A stretch of DNA of 64,000 nt, from the NCBI RefSeq assembly GCF_000380085.1, contig NZ_KB904556.1:1-64000 (forward strand). The letters run 5' to 3'. The notes below the pieces were generated by a model. It saw only the letters and a program-made list of their open reading frames with translations. It had not been told where the DNA came from and ran no database searches. Of the stretch, positions 27,115-35,540 are shown one piece after another. How positions within the stretch are numbered: position 1 is the stretch's first letter; the number at the start of each line of letters is the position of its first letter. A program made the position numbers and the translations under genes. The stretch comes from Streptococcus merionis DSM 19192 (GTDB taxonomy: Bacteria > Bacillota > Bacilli > Lactobacillales > Streptococcaceae).

Positions 27115-28896
27115 GTGACAAGGTTTGAAATATCAGATGAGTTTTATTTAGATGGCCACCCCTTTAAAATTTTATCTGGAGCCATTCATTACTTCAGGGT
27201 TCATCCAGATGACTGGTATCATTCGCTGTACAATCTGAAAGCGCTAGGCTTCAACACCGTTGAAACTTATGTAGCTTGGAATCTTCACGAGCCTCGAAAA
27301 GGGCAGTTTGATTTTGAGGGAATTTTGGATATCGAAAGGTTTTTAGACACGGCTAAAGACTTGGGTTTGTATGCGATTGTTAGGCCTTCGCCCTTTATCT
27401 GTGCTGAATGGGAGTTTGGTGGCTTGCCAGCATGGCTTTTGACTGAAAAGATGCGAATAAGGTCCTCAGATCCATGCTATCTCAAGCATGTGGCGGACTA
27501 CTATGACATTCTTTTACCAAAGTTGGTTAAGCGTCAACTGGATCGTGGGGGCAATATCCTTATGGTGCAGATTGAAAATGAGTACGGATCCTTTGGAGAA
27601 GAAAAAGAGTACCTAAAAGCCTTGAAAGCCCTGATGAAAGAACGAGGTGTCAGTGTTCCTTTCTTTACCTCAGACGGCCCATGGCGGGCTACACTAAGAG
27701 CTGGGAGCCTGATTGAAGAGGGAATTTTTGCGACAGGGAACTTTGGTTCTAAAGCAGCTCAGAACTTTCAAGAGATGCAGGCTTTCTTTGATGAACATGG
27801 CAAGAGATGGCCGCTGATGTGCATGGAATTTTGGGATGGCTGGTTCAATCGCTGGAAAGAGCCGATTATCAGGCGGAATCCAGAAGAGCTGGCTCAGGCT
27901 GTCCATGAGTGTATCTCACTTGGCTCCATCAATCTCTACATGTTCCACGGAGGGACTAACTTTGGCTTTATGAATGGTTGTTCAGCCCGCGGAGTGACAG
28001 ACTTGCCGCAGGTAACTTCCTATGACTATGATGCACTGCTTGACGAGCAGGGAAATCCAACAGCAAAATACTTTGCTATCAAGAGCATGCTCCATACATT
28101 TTATCCAGACTTGGAGCAACAAGAGCCGCTAATCAAGGAAACTCTCTCTAAAGAAGGGATTCCTCTCAAAGACAGGGTATCGCTTTTTGCTACTCTTGAT
28201 AGCTTGGCAGAGCCAATTGAGACAGTTTACCCCTTGACTATGGAAGCATTAGGTCAGTCTACGGGCTATCTTCTTTACCGGACTCAAGTGGAAAACGACA
28301 GGTCAGAGCCAGAACGCTTCCGCATTATTGATGGTCGTGATAGAGCGCAATTTTTCATCAATGAAAAATTGGTAACAACTCAGTATCAAGCTGAAATCGG
28401 CGAGGACATCTTCTATCAGTTGGAGGATAGACTGAGCCAAGTGGATGTTCTAATCGAAAACATGGGGCGTGTCAACTACGGACACAAGCTCTTAGCAGAG
28501 ACTCAGCAAAAAGGTCTTCGCCAAGGGGTTATGGCAGATCTTCACTTCTTGACTGGTTGGAGGCAGTACTGTTTATCGCTGGATAATACTGAAAAAATTG
28601 ATTTTAGCGCTGGTTGGAATCCAAATCAGCCAGCCTTCTACCGCTATGAATTTGAGCTAGAAGAGTTGGAAGATACGTATCTAGATATGGCCGAGTTTGG
28701 CAAAGGTGTCGCTTTTATCAACGGTGTCAACCTTGGACGTTTTTGGAATGTGGGACCGATTCTCTCTTTGTATCTTCCAAAAGGATTTTTAAAGAAAGGG
28801 CGCAACGAAATCATCGTCTTTGAGACGGAGGGGATTGCGCCAGAATATATTAACCTAGTTAAACAACATCATTATAAACAAATGGAGGAGATATAA
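27115..28896 (+). CDS. bgaC: GH35 beta-galactosidase
   Basis: A 593-residue glycoside hydrolase family 35 enzyme, the size of S. pneumoniae BgaC, which prefers Gal-beta-1,3-GlcNAc/GalNAc linkages. The acid/base Glu156 lies in VQIENEYG and the nucleophile Glu238 in CMEFWDGW; FRVHPDDWYHSL and GGTNFGFMNG are also typical. No signal peptide is seen, so it should act on sugars brought in by the PTS. The start is GTG with AAGGAGGAATTTGG upstream. Three bases separate it from the PTS IIB gene. Released galactose can enter the Leloir route with help from GalM. Confidence 0.95.
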   Translation: MTRFEISDEFYLDGHPFKILSGAIHYFRVHPDDWYHSLYNLKALGFNTVETYVAWNLHEPRKGQFDFEGILDIERFLDTAKDLGLYAIVRPSPFICAEWEFGGLPAWLLTEKMRIRSSDPCYLKHVADYYDILLPKLVKRQLDRGGNILMVQIENEYGSFGEEKEYLKALKALMKERGVSVPFFTSDGPWRATLRAGSLIEEGIFATGNFGSKAAQNFQEMQAFFDEHGKRWPLMCMEFWDGWFNRWKEPIIRRNPEELAQAVHECISLGSINLYMFHGGTNFGFMNGCSARGVTDLPQVTSYDYDALLDEQGNPTAKYFAIKSMLHTFYPDLEQQEPLIKETLSKEGIPLKDRVSLFATLDSLAEPIETVYPLTMEALGQSTGYLLYRTQVENDRSEPERFRIIDGRDRAQFFINEKLVTTQYQAEIGEDIFYQLEDRLSQVDVLIENMGRVNYGHKLLAETQQKGLRQGVMADLHFLTGWRQYCLSLDNTEKIDFSAGWNPNQPAFYRYEFELEELEDTYLDMAEFGKGVAFINGVNLGRFWNVGPILSLYLPKGFLKKGRNEIIVFETEGIAPEYINLVKQHHYKQMEEI

Positions 28897-28899
28897 CTT

Positions 28900-29385
28900 A
28901 TGGCTATTATCGCAACTCGAATTGACGGTCGTCTGATTCATGGACAAGTCGCTAATCTTTGGACAACTAAACTAAACATTAGTCGCATTATGGTTGTTGA
29001 CAACGAAGTGGTTAACAATGCTATTGAAAAATCAGGATTGAAGCTGGCAACCCCTGCGGGTGTTAAACTATCTGTTCTGACGGTTGATAAGGCCGCAGAG
29101 AACATCTTGGCTGGTAAGTATGATAGCCAACGACTCTTGATCGTGGCTCGTAAACCAGATCGTTTCTTGGGTTTGGTAGAGCGCGGTGTTTCCATTCCTG
29201 AGCTAAATGTCGGGAACATGTCTCAGACAGCTGAAACACGTGCTGTCACAAGGTCTATAAATGTCGTCGAGAAAGACATTGCAGACTTTGATGCGCTTGC
29301 AGCCAAGGGAGTTAACCTGATTGCTCAGATGGTGCCAGGTGACAGTCCTAAAGCTTTCATGCCCTTACTTGATAAGGTCAGATAA
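28900..29385 (+). CDS. PTS mannose-family IIB component
   Basis: A 161-residue IIB protein with the phosphorylated His14 in DGRLIHGQVANLW. In the mannose class it takes phosphate from IIA and gives it to the sugar during import. The order bgaC-IIB-IIC-IID-IIA equals gnbG-BCDA of L. casei and the bgaC locus of pneumococci, pointing to galacto-N-biose, lacto-N-biose or GalNAc as substrate. The ribosome site AATGGAGGAGATATAACTT overlaps the end of bgaC. Confidence 0.93.
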   Translation: MAIIATRIDGRLIHGQVANLWTTKLNISRIMVVDNEVVNNAIEKSGLKLATPAGVKLSVLTVDKAAENILAGKYDSQRLLIVARKPDRFLGLVERGVSIPELNVGNMSQTAETRAVTRSINVVEKDIADFDALAAKGVNLIAQMVPGDSPKAFMPLLDKVR

Positions 29386-29423
29386 TTTCGGAATCATTCA
29401 AAAATTTTTTAGGAGGTTACATC

Positions 29424-30338
29424 ATGATTCAATGGTGGCAAATTCTTTTACTTACCTTGTACTCGGCTTATCAAATCTGTGATGAGTTGACGATTAATAC
29501 GTCAGCAGGCTCACCTGTTTTTGCTGGATTTATCGCAGGTCTTGTTATGGGCGATTTAGGTACTGGTCTTGTGATTGGTGCTAGTTTGCAGCTCACCGTT
29601 CTCGGTGTTGGAACTTTTGGTGGGGCATCACGTATTGATGCGACATCAGGTGCAGTTTTGGCGACAGCTTTCTCAGTAGCACAGGGGATTGACCCTGAGC
29701 TTGCGGTAACAACGATTGCTGTACCGGTAGCGGCACTCTTGGTTTACACTGATATCTTGGGGCGTATGACCACAACTTACTTTGCGCACCGTATTGATAC
29801 CGCAGTAGAACGCTTTGATTACAAAGGAATCGAACGCAACTATCTTCTCGGTGCCATTCCTTGGGCGCTCTCTCGTGCGCTTCCTGTTTTCTTGGCCCTT
29901 GCCTTGGGTGGTAGTTTTGTACAGACTGTTGTGGACTTTGTTGATAGTGTGAAATGGTTGGCAGCAGGGTTGACGCTTGCAGGACGGATGCTTCCTGGTC
30001 TCGGGTTTGCTATCTTGCTTCACTACTTGCCACTCAAACGTAATCTCCATTACTTGGCGGCAGGTTTTGGGATTACGGCTATGTTGACCGTTGTTTATGC
30101 GAACATTCAAAGCTTAGGCACTGCGGTTGCTAGCTACTTAGAACCAATCAATGGTTTGCTTCCAAAGGATGGTCAATTAAGCTTTGTCAATAATTTCAAG
30201 GGACTTCCTATGATTGGTATTGCGATCATCGGTGCTCTTCTGGCTATCCTTCACTATAAGAATAGCCAGCGCGTGACAGTTGTTGCACCAACGGCTTCTA
30301 ATGTAGAAAGCGGGGAAATTGAAGATGACGAACTCTAA
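29424..30338 (+). CDS. PTS mannose-family IIC component
   Basis: A 304-residue membrane protein with many hydrophobic segments and the family's repeated pattern GFIAGLVMGDLGTGLVIGAS. With IID it forms the translocation channel. AGGAGG ribosome site at 29411-29416. The C-terminal 20 residues are polar and acidic and overlap the start of the IID gene. Confidence 0.93.
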   Translation: MIQWWQILLLTLYSAYQICDELTINTSAGSPVFAGFIAGLVMGDLGTGLVIGASLQLTVLGVGTFGGASRIDATSGAVLATAFSVAQGIDPELAVTTIAVPVAALLVYTDILGRMTTTYFAHRIDTAVERFDYKGIERNYLLGAIPWALSRALPVFLALALGGSFVQTVVDFVDSVKWLAAGLTLAGRMLPGLGFAILLHYLPLKRNLHYLAAGFGITAMLTVVYANIQSLGTAVASYLEPINGLLPKDGQLSFVNNFKGLPMIGIAIIGALLAILHYKNSQRVTVVAPTASNVESGEIEDDEL

Positions 30339-31143
30339 TTACAAATTAACCAAAGAAGATTTTAATCAGATTAACAAGCGGAGTCTTTTAACTTTTCAAT
30401 TAGGTTGGAACTACGAGCGGATGCAGGGTTCAGGCTATCTCTACATCATCTTGCCTCAATTGCGCAAAATGTACGGGGACGGCACACCTGAATTGAAAGA
30501 AATGATGAAGTTGCATACGCAATTTTTCAACACATCAAACTTCTTCCATACGATTATCACAGGTATTGACCTTGCTCTTGAGGAAAATGAAGGAGTGGCC
30601 TCTAAAGATGCGGTTAACGGGATCAAGACAGGTCTTATGGGACCATTTGCACCTATCGGTGACTCTATCTTTGGCTCCCTTGTGCCAGCTATTATGGGAA
30701 CCATTGCAGCGACTTTAGCAGCACAAAGAAACCCAGTTGGTGTCTTTCTTTGGGTAGCAGTGACTATGGCTATTAATGTTTTTCGTTGGAAACAGCTGGA
30801 AATTGCTTACCGTGAAGGGACTAAACTGATCACTACCATGCGCGACCAGCTCAATGCTTTGGTTGATGCAGCCTCTGTTATGGGGGTATTCATGGTTGGC
30901 GCTTTGATTGCGACGATGATCAACTTTGAAGTGTCTTGGATGCCAACGATCGGCGAAAAAGTCATTGACATTCAAGACTTGCTTAACTCTATCTTCCCAC
31001 GCTTAGTACCAGCTATCTTCACAGGATTTGTCTTCTGGCTTCTTGGTCGTAAAGGCATGACTTCAACGAAAGCTATCTTGATTATTATCTTGCTTGCGGT
31101 TGGCTTCTCAGCGCTTGGTCACTTCTTATTTGGGATGGCGTAA
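30325..31143 (+). CDS. PTS mannose-family IID component
   Basis: A 272-residue IID protein: an N-terminal cytoplasmic part with QLGWNYERMQGSGYLY, the segment GIKTGLMGPFAPIGDSIF, and C-terminal membrane helices. It overlaps the IIC gene by 14 bases. ATG at 30325 is preferred over an in-frame TTG 6 bases before. It completes the membrane pair of this transporter. Confidence 0.93.
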   Translation: MTNSNYKLTKEDFNQINKRSLLTFQLGWNYERMQGSGYLYIILPQLRKMYGDGTPELKEMMKLHTQFFNTSNFFHTIITGIDLALEENEGVASKDAVNGIKTGLMGPFAPIGDSIFGSLVPAIMGTIAATLAAQRNPVGVFLWVAVTMAINVFRWKQLEIAYREGTKLITTMRDQLNALVDAASVMGVFMVGALIATMINFEVSWMPTIGEKVIDIQDLLNSIFPRLVPAIFTGFVFWLLGRKGMTSTKAILIIILLAVGFSALGHFLFGMA

Positions 31144-31145
31144 TT

Positions 31146-31550
31146 ATGGCAAAACAACTCGTATTAATCAGCCACGGTAGTTTCTGTGAAGGGCTCAAGG
31201 CCAGTACAGAGATGCTGATGGGAACACAGGATAATATTCATACAGTGAGCTTAGAGCCTTCTGAGAGTGCAGAGGACTTCCGGGCGAAGTTTGAGGCGCT
31301 CATTAAGGATTTTGACGATGTTGTTGTCTTTGCGGATCTTCTCGGAGGCACCCCGTGCAATGTCGCTTCGAGATTGTTAATGGAGGGGTATGACTTCGAA
31401 CTCTATGCAGGCATGAGCATGCCGATGGTTATTGGCTTCATCAACAATGAATTGGTTGGTATGAATGAAGATTTGGTGGCATTTGCAACCAGCAATACCA
31501 AGAAAGTTAACGGCTTGTTAGCTCATCTAGACGATGAGGAAGATGAATAA
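31146..31550 (+). CDS. PTS mannose-family IIA component
   Basis: A 134-residue IIA protein with the phosphorylated His10 in LISHGSFCEGLKAS and the motif FADLLGGTPCNVASR. It accepts phosphate from HPr. It starts 2 bases after the IID stop and closes the bgaC-PTS operon; a repeat element follows before galM. Confidence 0.93.
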   Translation: MAKQLVLISHGSFCEGLKASTEMLMGTQDNIHTVSLEPSESAEDFRAKFEALIKDFDDVVVFADLLGGTPCNVASRLLMEGYDFELYAGMSMPMVIGFINNELVGMNEDLVAFATSNTKKVNGLLAHLDDEEDE

Positions 31551-31634
31551 AGGGTAGTTAGTAGATGCAAAGGCTTTTAGTTAACATTTAAGTGTAAATG
31601 TTATATACTAAATTTAAGCCTACAAACAGAAAAA

Positions 31635-31837
31635 GAGGGAATGAGACAGAAGCTGTGACTTCAGTGAAATCGCTTTCGTTGTCTCCCTCCCTGTATGGTT
31701 GAGAGTAAGACTTGTTGGCTATGCCAACTCAGTCTTACTCCTGCAAAGATCATTAGGTGCTTTAGCGCCAATGAACCACTGCTACTGTTCAAACTATAAA
31801 CGAAACGAGGCTGAGTACATTGGACTTAGCCTCGTTT
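31635..31837 (-). repeat. Long hairpin-rich intergenic element, copy B
   Basis: Contains outer arms GGGAATGAGACAG / TGTCTCCCTCCC, a near-perfect 34-bp palindrome around 31705-31739 (GTAAGACT...AGTCTTAC), ATTAGGTGCTTTAGCGCCAAT, and a last hairpin at 31803-31837 (AAACGAGGCTGAGT with ACTTAGCCTCGTTT) that may act as a terminator. Positions 31703-31783 match the reverse complement of 53037-53117 at about 75 of 81 bases. Confidence 0.7.
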
Positions 31838-31860
31838 GTAACTAATCTAAAGGAGATTTT

Positions 31861-32865
31861 ATGACTGTTGAAATGACATCTTTTGGAAGTGAGCAAGCCA
31901 AGCTTTACCAAATTAGCAGTCCGACAGGTGTCGAGGTTGCTGTGACGAATTTTGGAGCTCGTATTGTGTCTTTTTTAGTGCCAGATGGTGCGAGCAAACG
32001 AAACATTGTGGTCAGCTACGACAGTGATGAGGCTTACCGTCAAGAAGACATTTATATGGGAGCTATGGTCGGTCCTGTCGCAGGGCGCTTATCTGGTGCA
32101 GAGATTGAGGTTGCTGGCAAACGTCATCAGCTGACTGCAAATGAAAAAGGCAATAACCTGCACGGCGGACCTGAGAGTCTGCACGCAGCTTACTGGGATG
32201 CTGAGGTTTTGAACGAGACCAGTGTGGCTTTCTCAACTCTTTTGACTGATGGGCAAAATGGTTTTCCTGGGCCGATTGAGGTGCGAGTGATCTATCAGCT
32301 AGAGGGCAATCGCCTGACTTACACAGTTGAGGGGAAATCCGAGCAAGACACGGTCTTCAACCCGACTAATCATGTCTACTTTAACCTAGATGGTGACATC
32401 ACCAAACCTATCGATGACCATCAGCTCAAGATTCAGGCCCAGCAGTACGCACCACTCAAAGAAGACAACACGCCTACTGGTCAACTGGAGTCTGTAGACA
32501 ATACGGTTTTTGATTTCCGAGAATTGTCACCTATTTCGCAAGGATTTAACCGCGATGATTTGCAGCATCAGATTGCCCAAGGCTATGATCACGCTTGGGT
32601 CTTGGAGGGCAATGCTCCTCAGGTTGAGGCCAAATCAGGTGATGGCAAGGTTCGACTAACCTTGGATACGGATTTACCCGCTGTGGTCATCTATACTTAC
32701 GGTTGGCCTGTGGCAGAAGGGCGCAGCATTGTGCCACACGGCGCCTTTACTCTAGAAACCCAAATTCTGCCCGATGCCTTGAAAAATCCTCATTTTGGTG
32801 ACATCACTCTCAAAGCAGGCCAAACATTTACTAGCAGAACAAGCTTTGAAGTTTTTTATGAATGA
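31861..32865 (+). CDS. galM: Aldose 1-epimerase (mutarotase)
   Basis: A 334-residue galactose mutarotase-like protein. It interconverts alpha and beta anomers so that galactose released by BgaC can enter galactokinase. Seen: NFGARIVSFLVPDG, MGAMVGPVAGRL, NNLHGGPESLHAAYW (His), FNPTNHVYFNLDG (His) and a C-terminal glutamate region VPHGAFTLETQILP. AAAGGAGATTTT ribosome site. It lies downstream of the bgaC-PTS operon, separated by the repeat element, as in the pneumococcal locus. Confidence 0.93.
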   Translation: MTVEMTSFGSEQAKLYQISSPTGVEVAVTNFGARIVSFLVPDGASKRNIVVSYDSDEAYRQEDIYMGAMVGPVAGRLSGAEIEVAGKRHQLTANEKGNNLHGGPESLHAAYWDAEVLNETSVAFSTLLTDGQNGFPGPIEVRVIYQLEGNRLTYTVEGKSEQDTVFNPTNHVYFNLDGDITKPIDDHQLKIQAQQYAPLKEDNTPTGQLESVDNTVFDFRELSPISQGFNRDDLQHQIAQGYDHAWVLEGNAPQVEAKSGDGKVRLTLDTDLPAVVIYTYGWPVAEGRSIVPHGAFTLETQILPDALKNPHFGDITLKAGQTFTSRTSFEVFYE

Positions 32866-32996
32866 TGGAATTGAAATCAATTTCAGCTAACTAAAAAAGG
32901 CTTTCCAAGCTTTGGCTGAAACTAGCTACTGGATGGGATGGTTTTCGCTTCACCAAGTCACCTTTTAAGCGCAGGGTCTAAACTTGAACCCAGTTT

Positions 32997-33631
32997 TTAT
33001 TTTGTATGTAGCCGCTCGCTGAGCGGTGTAATGTCGCCTTTTTCACCGTAATGACAGATACGGGGGTATTCTCCCCAGACGCGCGAGCGCCCAGTGGTCA
33101 TCCAGTTGTCGCGTGTAATGGTTGTTTCCTGATAGGCAGTGTCAAATGTGTAGGGAATCATTGGAATATGCTGCGGTAAATGCTTGGTCAGTGTCCGCCA
33201 CTGGCGACCTGTTGCATGGCTTTTGCAGATAAACATCAGAGATTTGATGGCATCAAAATCAAAGATTTTTTTGGCATAAAGCACATTTTCTAGGGTGTTG
33301 GTTGATTGTTTTTCAGCAACGATGCTAGAGCTAGGGATGCCTGCGGCGATTAGGTGATTGATAATAACACCGGCCTCCGTCTCACCCTGCCAGTCGGGAT
33401 GTGCTGTTCCAGTCAGACTGCGCCCTCCTGTGACGATAATCGTTTTAGCATAGCCCTTTTGGTAGGCTTCGATCGCTTTTTCCCAGTGACCTGGATGAGT
33501 CCCGCTAAAGATAAAGAGAACATCGCAGGGTTGAGGCATCATTTTTTACCAAAGATTAAGGTAGTGAGAAATGCCATCTCCTCAGTAGATAAGGAAGGAA
33601 CATCAGGTGATTTAGAAATTAAGGGCTTCAT
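32997..33631 (-). pseudogene. YdcF-like (DUF218) gene, apparently frameshifted
   Basis: The body, readable from 33542 to 32997, is a DUF218/YdcF-type protein: PQPCDVLFIFSGTHPGHW, IIVTGGRSLTGTAHPDW, KSTNTLENVLYAKK. Its ATG has no ribosome site. Immediately upstream, a 30-codon frame starts at 33631 behind a very strong AAAGGAGG site and ends LTTLIFGKK-TGA exactly at the ATGATG of the body. One extra A in the A6 run near 33544-33549 would join both into a single 211-residue protein, which is what the family N-terminus looks like. It may be a disabled gene, a sequencing error, or a real coupled pair. Function of the family is uncertain. Confidence 0.7.
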
Positions 33632-33701
33632 ACGGGCCTCCTTTCTGACCGTTTGTTTGAGAGTTTAGTATACCACATCTTCTTACAAATTGATGATTTT
33701 C

Positions 33702-33710
33702 TGCTAAAAT
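33702..33710 (+). promoter_or_regulatory. Extended -10 promoter of tadA
   Basis: TGC followed by TAAAAT at 33705-33710. Only 6 bases separate it from the ATG at 33717, so transcription would start at or next to the start codon. Confidence 0.55.
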
Positions 33711-33716
33711 AAGAGT

Positions 33717-34199
33717 ATGGAATATAGCTTAGAAGAAAAAGAAGTGTTTATGAGGGCAGCCTTGCAGGAGGCTGAAAAAGCCTTAGCTAATGAGGAAATC
33801 CCTATCGGTTGTGTCATTGTCAAGGACGGAGAAATCATCGGCCGTGGGCACAATGCGCGTGAGGAACTCAATCAAGCCGTTATGCATGCTGAAATTATGG
33901 CCATCAACGCAGCCAATACCCACGAAGGCAACTGGCGTTTGTTGGATTGTACGCTATTTGTGACCATCGAGCCTTGCGTCATGTGTAGTGGTGCTATTGG
34001 TTTGGCTCGCATTCCTCGGGTCGTCTACGGCGCAGCCAATACCAAGTTCGGCGCAGCTGGCAGCCTTTATGATATCTTGACAGACGAACGCCTCAATCAC
34101 CGTGTTCAGGTGGAGGCGGGTATCCTTGAACTAGCCTGCGCAGGCATCATGCAGGATTTTTTTCGGCAACGACGAGCGAAGAAAACGAAAACGCAATAA
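33717..34199 (+). CDS. tadA: tRNA-specific adenosine deaminase
   Basis: A 160-residue deaminase that converts A34 to inosine in tRNA-Arg(ACG). The zinc site is HAE at residues 57-59 and PCVMC at 86-90; IPIGCVIVKDGEIIGRGHN is typical. The start MEYSLEEKE matches the beginning of streptococcal TadA. It has little leader sequence and no clear ribosome site, so it may be translated from a leaderless mRNA. In many streptococci the SRP RNA follows directly; here a polyphosphate gene pair lies in between. Confidence 0.95.
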   Translation: MEYSLEEKEVFMRAALQEAEKALANEEIPIGCVIVKDGEIIGRGHNAREELNQAVMHAEIMAINAANTHEGNWRLLDCTLFVTIEPCVMCSGAIGLARIPRVVYGAANTKFGAAGSLYDILTDERLNHRVQVEAGILELACAGIMQDFFRQRRAKKTKTQ

Positions 34200-34632
34200 G
34201 CTGATTGTCGTTGGAGAGGATCGTGTGACCTTGATCAGACGGCAAAAGAAAACGTGGGAACGTAGGCTTAAACGTTGTTCAACGGGCAAGGCGGGTTTTC
34301 TAGACAAATTGTCCGCTCAGCAGTCAAATAATAGCAGCATCATCTGAACGAAATTCAGCGAGCATCTTTAGGCGCAGCTGGAGTCCAACGGCTTACAGCT
34401 AGTGTACAACCACCTCGTTTTGAACCATCCCAAAAGTTAGACATTATATTTACGCGAAGGATTGAATCCTGTATTGGACAGAACTCAGTCCTTTTAGTTT
34501 TGTTTCGATATGTTTATTGTAATTGATTAGTGATCCAGATATAACAATTTATTGTAAAATTTAAGTAAAATTTCCTTGTCACTATCACTATCCTGCTATT
34601 AAGGGTGTATAATATGGCTATGGAGGACTTTT
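34200..34632. other. Intergenic gap between tadA and ppx
   Basis: No recognised gene. A 40-codon basic reading frame from GTG 34225 to 34347 has GGAGAGG upstream but no known similarity and is not claimed. Near 34550-34575 the octamer TAAAATTT occurs twice 11 bases apart, and CACTAT is repeated around 34580-34590, upstream of TATAAT at 34608-34613, the likely -10 of the ppx-ppk unit. Confidence 0.4.
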
Positions 34633-35526
34633 ATGAACTACGGAATTGTCGACATAGGCTCAAATACAATTCGTTTGAACGTCTATCAGGTAGAAGAAAA
34701 CGGATATACGATTCTATTCTCTAAAAAATACACAGTCGGTTTAGCTTCTTATTTTGAGGAAGACAAGCTCTCTCGTGAGGGAATTGAAGGGTTGAAAGTG
34801 ACTATTTCTAATATTCTTGATATCAAGAAATCGGTTAAGATAGAACAAATGCTCTTTTTTGCGACAGCATCATTGCGAAATGCGACTAATAATCAGGAAA
34901 TCATCGTTGAAGTCAAAGATGAGTTAGGAATCACGATTGATCTGCTGAGTCAGGATGAAGAAAGTAGACTAGGTCACATCGGAATTGAAGAAGTTTACGG
35001 TAAAACGGATGGTCTCTTTGTCGATATCGGAGGTGGTTCGTCTGAGGTTGCCATCTATCAAGATGATGGAATCGTTGGAGATGCTAGTCTGTCGATTGGA
35101 AGTCTGAGTCTTTCTAAGGAATTTGTCAAAGAAATATTGCCAGTCGAGGCTGAATTCTTTGCGATGCGCAACCATGTAAAAGGATTATTAAAATCTAAAA
35201 CTGATTTAGGAACTTTTGAAACCCTGTTTGGAATTGGCGGCACTGTTCGTGCAATTGGACGTGTGATTCAGAGTATGGGTAAGACAGAAAGTAGCACTCA
35301 GTTTTCTGTAAAGCAATTGAAGAATCTATCGAAGAAAATGGTCTCATATGATAAAAGAGCATTTAAAACGCTTATAAAGATTGCACCTGACCGTCTTCAT
35401 ACTTTTGTACCAGGTATGGCCATTTTGTTAGAAATCTGTAAGAAATACGATGTTGAAATGGTATTTGTTTCTAATAAAGGTATTCGTGAAGGATACTTGC
35501 TAGATTATCTTGAAAAAAATAAATAA
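34633..35526 (+). CDS. ppx: Exopolyphosphatase, Ppx/GppA family
   Basis: A 297-residue ASKHA-fold phosphatase that removes terminal phosphates from polyphosphate (or pppGpp). Seen: YGIVDIGSNTIRLNVYQ, FATASLRNATN, FVDIGGGSSEV and FGIGGTVRAIGR. It has only the two N-terminal phosphatase domains (short form). Ribosome site TATGGAGGACTTTT. It lies 14 bases before ppk, so both ends of the polyphosphate cycle are in one operon. Confidence 0.93.
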   Translation: MNYGIVDIGSNTIRLNVYQVEENGYTILFSKKYTVGLASYFEEDKLSREGIEGLKVTISNILDIKKSVKIEQMLFFATASLRNATNNQEIIVEVKDELGITIDLLSQDEESRLGHIGIEEVYGKTDGLFVDIGGGSSEVAIYQDDGIVGDASLSIGSLSLSKEFVKEILPVEAEFFAMRNHVKGLLKSKTDLGTFETLFGIGGTVRAIGRVIQSMGKTESSTQFSVKQLKNLSKKMVSYDKRAFKTLIKIAPDRLHTFVPGMAILLEICKKYDVEMVFVSNKGIREGYLLDYLEKNK

Positions 35527-35540
35527 AGGAACGTATTGAG

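Noticed and set aside
29673..30110. 145-codon antisense frame in the PTS IIC gene
   Set aside because: Shadow frame, no ribosome site, no recognisable domain.
34225..34347. 40-codon basic frame after tadA (GTG start, GGAGAGG upstream)
   Set aside because: No similarity known and short enough to occur by chance; needs peptide or conservation evidence.
34545..34613. Pho-box upstream of ppx-ppk
   Set aside because: Direct repeats are present but do not match a PhoP/PhoB consensus well enough.
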